Assembly: GCA_028289645.1 (NCBI GenBank)
Contig: JANQOK010000018.1
Coordinates: 62,001-126,000, forward strand
Reading direction: 5' to 3'
From: Anderseniella sp.
Lineage (GTDB): Bacteria > Pseudomonadota > Alphaproteobacteria > Rhizobiales > Aestuariivirgaceae
Length of the DNA stretch: 64,000 nucleotides
Position 1 is the first letter of the stretch. Each line of letters begins with the position of its first letter. The notes under the pieces are model-generated. The model saw nothing but the letters and a program-made list of their open reading frames with translations, was not told the DNA's origin and made no database searches. The translations under genes and the position numbers were made by a program. Of this stretch, positions 57,503 through 64,000 are shown one piece after another.

Positions 57503-58408
57503 TTGATTGACATGCAACATTCACCGCTTGCAGGGATACGGCTGGCCAAAGATGGGCCAACGGTATTGGCCTGGCCTGAACGGTTTCAGGTTTTCCGGGG
57601 TGCGGCCGGCGATGCTGTTGGCAGGTTTGAAGGCCTGGAAAACAGTGAGTATCGCGTGTTCAGGCAGTTGCTGTCAGGATGTCTCGCTGCTGCACTGCCG
57701 GCCACCCTGTCGAACGGACGATACCCACCTGATACATCTGCTGATCGGGATCAACAGATGTTGCGAGACCATGTCTTTGGGCAGTGCGTAAACCACGAGG
57801 CTATGCGTCATACTGCGTCGGCGCTGGAACGGGCCAGAAAACGCTTTGAGCAAATCGGAGATACTGCGTCCGCCAGATTCTGCACTCATGTTGCGGCCGA
57901 AGAAGCCGGTCACGACAAGCTGGCCCTGCTTGACCTTGACGCCATGGGCCTGCCGGGATCCGAACTAGTGGCGCGCTTTGTTCCCCGACACACGCAGCGT
58001 GTCGTGCAACTGCTCGTCGACTACTCTAAACAGGACAATCCTTGCGGCATTTTCGGATATGGCTATGCCGTGGAGCGACTTAGCCTGCTGATCTCCAAGG
58101 AGATGGTTGAAGCCGTGAGAAGCCTAGCCCCGCCGGGTGTTGAGATTGCCCGTTGTCTTAAGGTTCACAGCAATGCCGGTGCTGAAGTGGAGCATGTTCA
58201 GGACATGGTAAAGTTTGTTGCGCAATTGGACGCCGGCGCCAAAAGGAGGGTTTGTGACGCGGTGTATCAAACAGTGCAAACCATCATGGATGACCGCACA
58301 AATGGCGAGGACCGGCTGGCGCTGGATACCTTGCTCGATTCCTGGAACTGGGAGCCCTTCGTGGGAGTGCAACGCGAACGTCTGAGTGCCAGTCAGCCGT
58401 TTCAGTGA
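57503..58408 (+). CDS. Heme-oxygenase-like diiron oxidase/oxygenase candidate
   Basis: The 301-residue all-helical protein resembles heme-oxygenase-like diiron oxidases and oxygenases, a family that binds two irons without heme. Candidate ligands are in VAAEEAGHDKLAL (Glu133/134, His137), YAVERLS (Glu191) and VHSNAGAEVEH (His222, Glu228/230, His231), the usual E-H-E-H-E/D-H order. Family enzymes cleave or oxidise amino-acid-type substrates. Its position directly between a lanthipeptide precursor and lanM suggests it acts on the peptide. TTG 57503 follows AGGA at 9 bases; ATG 57512 is an alternative. Confidence 0.8.
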   Translation: MIDMQHSPLAGIRLAKDGPTVLAWPERFQVFRGAAGDAVGRFEGLENSEYRVFRQLLSGCLAAALPATLSNGRYPPDTSADRDQQMLRDHVFGQCVNHEAMRHTASALERARKRFEQIGDTASARFCTHVAAEEAGHDKLALLDLDAMGLPGSELVARFVPRHTQRVVQLLVDYSKQDNPCGIFGYGYAVERLSLLISKEMVEAVRSLAPPGVEIARCLKVHSNAGAEVEHVQDMVKFVAQLDAGAKRRVCDAVYQTVQTIMDDRTNGEDRLALDTLLDSWNWEPFVGVQRERLSASQPFQ

Positions 58409-58489
58409 CAAGTGCTGGTGTGCACCATGTTTTAGCGTATTTCGCGCCTTGTGGCGATCAGCGGACGTCGCAGGATCGGTGAAACTGAT

Positions 58490-61400
58490 ATGACCTGGCA
58501 AAACACCCTGACAATTGCCGAGCGGAAGTCACTCCTCCTGCGGGCCGTTAGCGAAGCTGATGAGCAGACCGCTTTGGACCGCGGCCGGAAAAAGCTTTGC
58601 AGATGGCAGGAACTCGGGGTTCTCAGTGATGCGCCGACACTGGCGGCGCGTCTGGCATCGGACGCGCTGCAGCATGACGAATTTCTGTATCTGCTCGGGG
58701 CACCGGCAGGGAGCGCGGCGCCGGGTGGTGCTGATCCCGAGTGGTTGGCCGACCTGAAAGACATTTATGCATCTGGCACTGATTGTTCTGACTTGACCGC
58801 ACTGCGTCAGCAGGAACCGGCGCTGGGGCTGGTGGCTCCCTTGGTTCAACATGGCAAGCGCATGCTCGTCCAGAATATCGGAGAACTCCCGGCGCAATTC
58901 CCGCATCCGCCTTTTGATCCCGACAGTGTCAGCGCAATCATGATGCCGGGTTTAATAGGCCGGTTGAAAGCAAGCATCACACCGACGCTTGTCCAGCAAC
59001 TGAATGTCGATCGAATACTTGGCAAACTGGATGGTGATACGCCGGCAAGGCGATACGAGAATTTCCTGGCATCCATCTGGACACACGATCGGGCTGCGGC
59101 AATTCTCAGCGACTACCCTGTGCTGGCGAAGTTCATATTGGCCGCCACGCGTCAATGGCTTGAGGCGAGCATGGAGTTTCTGACCCGGCTTTGTGAAGAC
59201 TGGCAGAACATCCGGAAGAAGTTTGAACTTCGCGGCACAGATCGGCTTGTCAGATATCAAGCCGGGGCGGGCGATCCCCACAACAGTGGCAGAAGCGTCG
59301 CAATCGTCGGGTTCAGCTCCGGTCTGAAACTTGTTTACAAACCTCGCCCGGTATCCGTTGACCGGCATTTTCAGGAGCTTGTGAAGTGGCTCAATGATCG
59401 CGGTGACCACAGACCTTTCCGCACGCCTGCAGTCATGGAATGCGGACAGTACGGCTGGGTGGAACATGTCGCTGCCAGACCTTGCAAGTCCGCAGCGGAG
59501 GTCCGCGATTTCTATCGGCAGATGGGGGGCTGGGTGGCCCTGTTCTACGGCCTGAGGGCGAAGGACCTGCATCATGAGAATTTCATCGCCTGCGGCCAGA
59601 CCCCCGTTCCCGTGGATGTCGAGTGCCTGTTTCAGCCAGCCCTTGGGCATTTCGGACCTTATCCGGCCTCCGAAGATCCAGCACGCCGACTGGTTGAGGA
59701 AACTGTGCTGCAGTCGGACATTCTGCCGCAAAGAACCTGGCGATCGGACCAAGCTGCCGAAGGTGTGGACCTGGGTGCGCTGGACGGGCCTGCCGGCACG
59801 CTGTCCGCCCACCGGATGCCGGTCATGGAACAAAATGGAACAGACGCAATACGCCTGGTTCGCAAACGTGTTCGGTTGCCGGCTAGCAACAATACACCGA
59901 ACTTGAACGGCGCGTCCCTGAAACTTGCCGACTACGGAGATGAGATAGTTGACGGGTTTGAACAGGTCTATCGCCTGTTGATGGATCATCGTGACAGTCT
60001 TCTGGCGCTGGAGGGACCGTTGCAGGCATTCTCGCAAGACCAGGTGCGTCTGATATTCATCTCGACCCAGGCCTATGCAAACTTGCTGAACGACGGCTTC
60101 CATCCGCACATGATGCGGGACGGGCTCGAACGGGGCCTTTTGTTTGACAGGCTGTGGAATCTTGCCCGGCCATCGCCCCGAGACGTCCGGCTGGTAAGGA
60201 GTGAGCAGTCAGCGCTTGAGCGTGGCGATATCCCGCTGTTCTTCACGGCGCCGTCAAGCCGTAACATCTGTGCGGGAAGTGATGTGTGCATCGCAAACGG
60301 CCTCGAACTGTCGGGTCTCGATGCCGTGAGGCAGCGCATTGGCGATCTGACTGAGGCAGATCTGGTTCGGCAAAAGTGGCTCATCACGGCAACCGTGTCC
60401 TCTACACAATCGTCGCCACGCCCTCGTGCCAGGATACCTGTTCACGATGGTGCTGGTGGTGAGCCTTACCGGGAAGATTGCCTCGACATGGCATGCCGGA
60501 TTGGCGATCGGCTGAGTGCCTTGGCGTTCAGCGACAGCAAATACGTCAGTTGGTTTGAGCCTGTCATCCTATCGAAACGGCGAACTTCGATCGAGCCGGT
60601 CGGCCTGTCACTGTACAACGGACTGCCGGGTATCACCCTTTTCCTGGCCTATTTGGGCAAGGTTTCCAATCAGGCGAGATACACCGAACTGGCGCAACAG
60701 GGATTAGCGACCATCCTTCGGAAACTTGATTGCAGTGCTCAGGCGCGGGAGGGAATTGGTGCATTCTACGGCCTTGCCGGCATTGTGTATCTGTACGTTC
60801 ATCTTGCGGCTCTCTGGCAGCGCCGCGAGGAGCTCGAACAGGCTCAGTCCCTGATGCCGGATATCGAACGCCAGGTCGCTGACTCTCAGATGTTCGACAT
60901 AGTCGGCGGTTCCGCAGGCGCAATTCTGAGCCTGATGGCTCTTCACGCGGTGAACCCTGTCGGAGGTTGCAGGGGCACAATGGAAAGTCTCGGAAATCAC
61001 CTAGCAGACCACGCAAACGAGACCGGGTTCGGGGCAGGGTGGAGGCAGCCTGGCCTTCCGGTTCCACTCGGTGGCTTTTCGCATGGGGCCGGCGGAATTG
61101 CGCTGGCCTTGCTGACATTGGACGCTGTGTCAGGCCATCGCCGTTTTCGTGACACGGCGGAAAGCGCACTGGCCTACGAACGGTCGACCTTCAACCCTGA
61201 GCTGGAAAACTGGCGGGACCTGAGGCAACAATCGGAAAGTTACATGACCGCATGGTGCCATGGAGCTGCGGGCATAGCGCTGTCGAGGCTGGCCATGCTG
61301 CCGTATCTGGATGACAGTCTTGTAGCCGAGGAGCTGTCAGTCGCACTGAAGACAACGTCCAGGCACGGCCCGGGCCGCAATCACTGTCTGTGTCACGGTG

Positions 61401-61684
61401 CTCTCGGGAATCTCGAGGCGTTTCTGTTGGCAGGCCGATTGGGCGGTCAGGCCGGCGTTTCGACTGAAACTCTGGCCCAGACAGTGCGCCGATTTGTTCG
61501 CGGCATCTTTGCAAGCATCAGCAAGGATGGTTGGATCTGTGGCAACAGATCCGGGATCGAGGGTCCTGGGTTGATGACCGGCCTCAGCGGCATAGGGTAT
61601 CAGATGCTGCGACTGGCTGATCCCGACCGGGTTCCGTCGGTTCTCGTGCTGGAACCGCCCAAACTTGTGACAGGCGAGGTTTAG
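58490..61684 (+). CDS. Class II lanthionine synthetase LanM
   Basis: The 1064-residue bifunctional enzyme dehydrates Ser/Thr and then closes Cys thioether rings. The N-terminal dehydratase has LVYKPRPVSVDRHF and the active-site segment DLHHENFIACGQTPVPVDVE. The C-terminal LanC-like cyclase has SHGAGG (His865), AWCHGAAG (Cys923) and CLCHGALGN (Cys968, His969), a complete zinc site and catalytic His. ATG 58490 is preferred to GTG 58451. The neighbouring Ser/Cys precursor is the obvious substrate. Confidence 0.95.
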   Translation: MTWQNTLTIAERKSLLLRAVSEADEQTALDRGRKKLCRWQELGVLSDAPTLAARLASDALQHDEFLYLLGAPAGSAAPGGADPEWLADLKDIYASGTDCSDLTALRQQEPALGLVAPLVQHGKRMLVQNIGELPAQFPHPPFDPDSVSAIMMPGLIGRLKASITPTLVQQLNVDRILGKLDGDTPARRYENFLASIWTHDRAAAILSDYPVLAKFILAATRQWLEASMEFLTRLCEDWQNIRKKFELRGTDRLVRYQAGAGDPHNSGRSVAIVGFSSGLKLVYKPRPVSVDRHFQELVKWLNDRGDHRPFRTPAVMECGQYGWVEHVAARPCKSAAEVRDFYRQMGGWVALFYGLRAKDLHHENFIACGQTPVPVDVECLFQPALGHFGPYPASEDPARRLVEETVLQSDILPQRTWRSDQAAEGVDLGALDGPAGTLSAHRMPVMEQNGTDAIRLVRKRVRLPASNNTPNLNGASLKLADYGDEIVDGFEQVYRLLMDHRDSLLALEGPLQAFSQDQVRLIFISTQAYANLLNDGFHPHMMRDGLERGLLFDRLWNLARPSPRDVRLVRSEQSALERGDIPLFFTAPSSRNICAGSDVCIANGLELSGLDAVRQRIGDLTEADLVRQKWLITATVSSTQSSPRPRARIPVHDGAGGEPYREDCLDMACRIGDRLSALAFSDSKYVSWFEPVILSKRRTSIEPVGLSLYNGLPGITLFLAYLGKVSNQARYTELAQQGLATILRKLDCSAQAREGIGAFYGLAGIVYLYVHLAALWQRREELEQAQSLMPDIERQVADSQMFDIVGGSAGAILSLMALHAVNPVGGCRGTMESLGNHLADHANETGFGAGWRQPGLPVPLGGFSHGAGGIALALLTLDAVSGHRRFRDTAESALAYERSTFNPELENWRDLRQQSESYMTAWCHGAAGIALSRLAMLPYLDDSLVAEELSVALKTTSRHGPGRNHCLCHGALGNLEAFLLAGRLGGQAGVSTETLAQTVRRFVRGIFASISKDGWICGNRSGIEGPGLMTGLSGIGYQMLRLADPDRVPSVLVLEPPKLVTGEV

Positions 61685-61837
61685 CCCTGTGCAGTTTCCT
61701 TAAGCCAGGGGTCCGGATGCAACATGGATCATTGCGCAACTTAAATGCTCCGTATAAACACTAATAACGATGATGTTGTCACGTCATCCCGAACGGAATG
61801 GACCATCAGACCCAATCGCGAAAGCTGGAGAAAACCC

Positions 61838-62074
61838 ATGAGCGAACAGGAAATCGAGCGTTTCACCAAAGACCTTGCCAGTGACGAAAATCTGCGCGCA
61901 GCAGCGGCCGAAGCGGTTTCGGACCTGCCCGCCATTGCGGAAATCGCCAAGGCCAACGGCTATGACTTCACGCTTGAAGAACTCGAGGCCTTCCAAAACC
62001 GCCAGTCTGAGCAAATGTCAGACGAAGACCTTGAGAAAGTCAGCGGTGGAATATTCATGGACCGCATGCCCTGA
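61838..62074 (+). CDS. Nif11-like leader peptide with seven-residue tail
   Basis: The 78-residue peptide is a Nif11-type leader: an acidic helical stretch with EIERFTKDLASDENLRAAAA, TLEELEAF and a DLEKVSGG double-Gly end. After the Gly-Gly only IFMDRMP remains. A GGAG lies 9 bases before ATG 61838; the upstream frame is unsupported. The core is far shorter than usual. It may be a truncated precursor, a very small product, or a leader acting in trans. The radical SAM epimerase gene starts 11 bases downstream. Confidence 0.85.
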   Translation: MSEQEIERFTKDLASDENLRAAAAEAVSDLPAIAEIAKANGYDFTLEELEAFQNRQSEQMSDEDLEKVSGGIFMDRMP

Positions 62075-62085
62075 TCGTCGTTCCA

Positions 62086-63621
62086 TTGTTTTCCAAGGCC
62101 GAGATATCGGGCGAAAGCTCCGAACAAGTGACTCCAGCTCAGTCTGCCGCGATTGTCGCCAATGATCGGCAAACGACAAATCGTTCCCGGCACGATGCCT
62201 TGCGTGGTTCGTCGCGTTCGCAGGTCGCGCAGGTGAAGCGTTTCTATGAACGATTTGTAAGTGACCCGAAATTCCGGTCCGAGCTGTGCGATGCATCTCT
62301 GGCCGGCCGGTCTGAACATGCCCGCGAGATCGCGCGGCAATATGGTATCGAAATTGATCCGTGGGCCGTTGCGCCGTTGTGGTCGGCAGGATTGAGGACG
62401 TCTTTCGAGACTGCGGAACTGGAGGAATTTCCGGTACTGAAACGATGGAAGGACTACAGCAGTTTACAACTGGACGCACTGAGGTCGAGGCGGGAGTTTG
62501 ACCACGCCGATTGGGCAAGCTCCTGTTTTGCGCGGTGGCGGCAGCGTCAGATCAACCGTGCTGAGAGCGAGCTGGGGACGGCGGGCGGCGTTGCAAATCG
62601 GTTTCCTGTGATTGCAGTAGAGTTGTCGGATGGATGTTCCGTCGGCTGCTGGTTCTGCGGCGTCTCTGCCAGCAGGTATGCGGGAAGTTTCCCATACAAT
62701 CAGCACAATGCCGGGATCTGGCGCCAGGTCCTTGCAACGGTTGTTGAGCAGATCGGAAAACCTGCACGCGAGGGGTTCTGCTACTGGGCCAGCGACCCGC
62801 TCGACAATCCCGACTATGAACGGTTTGTATCCGACTACCTCGATATTGTGGGCGCCCTGCCATCAATGACGACTGCCGTACCGCTGCGTGATGTGTCACG
62901 CACCCGCAGACTGTTGGTCTGGCGTCAGCGCGCTGGCAGTGGTCATGACCGTTTCTCCATACTGACAGTGAAAATCCTGGACCGTGTTCATAAGGAGTTC
63001 ACAGCCGAAGAACTGATTGACGTTGAATGTGTTCCGCAGACGCGGGGGTCTTTGCTGGTCAAAACCCAGACCGGCAAACTCTATGGTCATGAAAGTTCAG
63101 ACAACTCGCAACCAGGTTCACAAGCCACCGACAAACCGAGAACGATAGCCTGTGTGGCCGGTTTTCTCGTCAACATGGTCAAAGGAGAATTACGTCTGAT
63201 CAGTCCATGTCGGGCAAGTGATAAATGGCCCGACGGTTACATTGTTCATCGCCAGGGTCATTTTGAAACCGCCGATGACTTCAACCATGTCATGCGGTCA
63301 ATGATTGATCAGGTCATGGATGTTTCACTGGCCTCCCGGTCGGTCGTCCGCCTGCGCGCTGACCTTCGGCTGGAAATGCCGCCACAAGGAGTGCAGCTGC
63401 GTTCGCCGGGCACCCTGCACAAGCTGGGCCGGAACCGCGACATGATGGTGCTTGCCGGTGAGTTGGCCAAGGGACCGCAACGCCATCAGGACATCATGGC
63501 ATCGGTGATGGAGGCGGGCGCCAACTGTTTTGCGGTCAGCAGGACAATTCAGAACCTGTTTGACCGCGGGCTGCTGAGTGATCATCCGGACGATGTGAAC
63601 GGCGTCGCCGGCATTGCCTGA
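62086..63621 (+). CDS. PoyD-like radical SAM peptide epimerase
   Basis: The up to 511-residue protein has the radical SAM motif C-x3-C-x2-C as CSVGCWFC (Cys184, Cys188, Cys191 by the longest frame), inside VELSDGCSVGCWFCGVSA. That segment is typical of PoyD-type RiPP epimerases, which turn L- to D-residues. The N-terminal VKRFYERFVSDPKFRSEL segment resembles the Nif11-like start found in this family. The start is uncertain: TTG 62086 or GTG 62128. It may act on any of the three precursors. Confidence 0.88.
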   Translation: MFSKAEISGESSEQVTPAQSAAIVANDRQTTNRSRHDALRGSSRSQVAQVKRFYERFVSDPKFRSELCDASLAGRSEHAREIARQYGIEIDPWAVAPLWSAGLRTSFETAELEEFPVLKRWKDYSSLQLDALRSRREFDHADWASSCFARWRQRQINRAESELGTAGGVANRFPVIAVELSDGCSVGCWFCGVSASRYAGSFPYNQHNAGIWRQVLATVVEQIGKPAREGFCYWASDPLDNPDYERFVSDYLDIVGALPSMTTAVPLRDVSRTRRLLVWRQRAGSGHDRFSILTVKILDRVHKEFTAEELIDVECVPQTRGSLLVKTQTGKLYGHESSDNSQPGSQATDKPRTIACVAGFLVNMVKGELRLISPCRASDKWPDGYIVHRQGHFETADDFNHVMRSMIDQVMDVSLASRSVVRLRADLRLEMPPQGVQLRSPGTLHKLGRNRDMMVLAGELAKGPQRHQDIMASVMEAGANCFAVSRTIQNLFDRGLLSDHPDDVNGVAGIA

Positions 63622-63643
63622 CTGAACGCCGACACGGGTTGAC

Positions 63644-64000
63644 CTAGTCCCGACCATCACCGATCGGGTCAACCGGCACATCCGGTTCCGGTGGCGAAAA
63701 TTCGGGTTTGTCATCGCCCGGTTTCGGCGGACCCGACTTGCCACTGGCGAGTTTGGCTTGCGCGCATTCCGCCCATTCAACAGCCTTGGTCAGTCCCGAC
63801 AATGAAAACCGCACCTTGCTGGTTTCGCCGGACGTGAGCGTGTAGCTCCAGCCGATGTTGTCGCCGGGCTTTGCTTCTGCCAATGCCTTGTCGCTGAGGC
63901 CCGCATCGATCGCATATTCGTTGACGGAGATCGGGGTGGTTATCGCCGTATTGGAGACAGCCAGGGCAGGGTTCTTGTCTATCTGCAGAGCGAACCCGGC
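63644..64000 (-). CDS. Uncharacterised protein (5' part beyond the window)
   Basis: The frame is open to the right edge and ends at TAG 63644-63646. The visible 118 residues contain a beta-rich part with SVNEYAIDAGLSDKALAEA and GWSYTLTSGETSKVRFSLSG. The acidic, Pro-rich C-terminus ends in EPDVPVDPIGDGRD. The truncated start and any signal peptide lie outside the window. It converges with the epimerase gene and need not belong to the RiPP cluster. Confidence 0.75.
   Translation of the reverse strand, partial: AGFALQIDKNPALAVSNTAITTPISVNEYAIDAGLSDKALAEAKPGDNIGWSYTLTSGETSKVRFSLSGLTKAVEWAECAQAKLASGKSGPPKPGDDKPEFSPPEPDVPVDPIGDGRD

Overview
The window reads as chromosome of an alphaproteobacterium, probably of the Hyphomicrobiales (Rhizobiales). 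The evidence is the rhizobial flagellar gene set (motE, motB-motC-motD, a Rem-type regulator, the flaF-flbT pair, a DUF1217 protein) and the order guaB - MAPEG protein - RsmB-type methyltransferase - guaA. No insertion sequence, integrase, rRNA or CRISPR array was seen.

Positions 1-28 kb hold a flagellar regulon. A truncated flgI opens the window, followed by motE, flgH, fliL and fliP, one short flagellin with its terminator, then fliF, a fliH-like gene, motB, motC, a motD/fliK hook-length gene and a lytic transglycosylase. Next come a Rem-like regulator and, on the opposite strand, a PilZ-domain gene. A second long run follows: flgE, flgK, flgL, flaF, flbT, flgD, fliQ, flhA, fliR and four small assembly or chaperone genes. 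A minus-strand group (DUF1217 gene, flgF, fliI) closes the region. Neighbouring genes mostly overlap by 4 bases or are only a few bases apart, which suggests translational coupling.

Positions 28-42 kb hold housekeeping and accessory genes: an ATP-grasp/TPR-like protein, a 52-residue small ORF, tRNA-Gln(CTG), a HerA-like ATPase, a soluble histidine kinase, a Ppx/GppA phosphatase, rlmE, guaB, a MAPEG membrane protein, an RsmB-like rRNA methyltransferase, two uncharacterised genes and guaA.

Positions 42.5-63.6 kb, starting 126 bases after guaA, hold what I consider the exciting system: a compact, multi-chemistry RiPP (ribosomally made, post-translationally modified peptide) cluster. It has a three-part NHLM-type exporter (HlyD-like protein, C39 peptidase/ABC protein, second ABC protein). 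It has three Fe(II)/2-oxoglutarate oxygenases from three families (prolyl-4-hydroxylase-like, Asp/Asn beta-hydroxylase-like, phytanoyl-CoA dioxygenase-like), an unrecognised 380-residue protein and two tandem SAM methyltransferases. It has a TfuA/YcaO pair (candidate backbone thioamidation), a heme-oxygenase-like putative diiron enzyme, a LanM lanthionine synthetase and a PoyD-like radical SAM epimerase. Three precursor peptides are interleaved with these enzymes. One has a nitrile-hydratase-like leader and a Cys-free core, beside tfuA-ycaO. One has a similar leader and a Ser/Cys core, beside the diiron enzyme and lanM. One has a Nif11-like leader with a seven-residue tail, beside the epimerase. 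I infer that the enzymes act on leader-bearing peptides in the cytoplasm and that the C39 peptidase removes the leader at a Gly-Gly-type site during export. No dedicated regulator gene is present, but a perfect dyad precedes the exporter genes and a similar GTAC-containing motif recurs upstream of other cluster units. The window ends in a partial minus-strand gene of unknown function.
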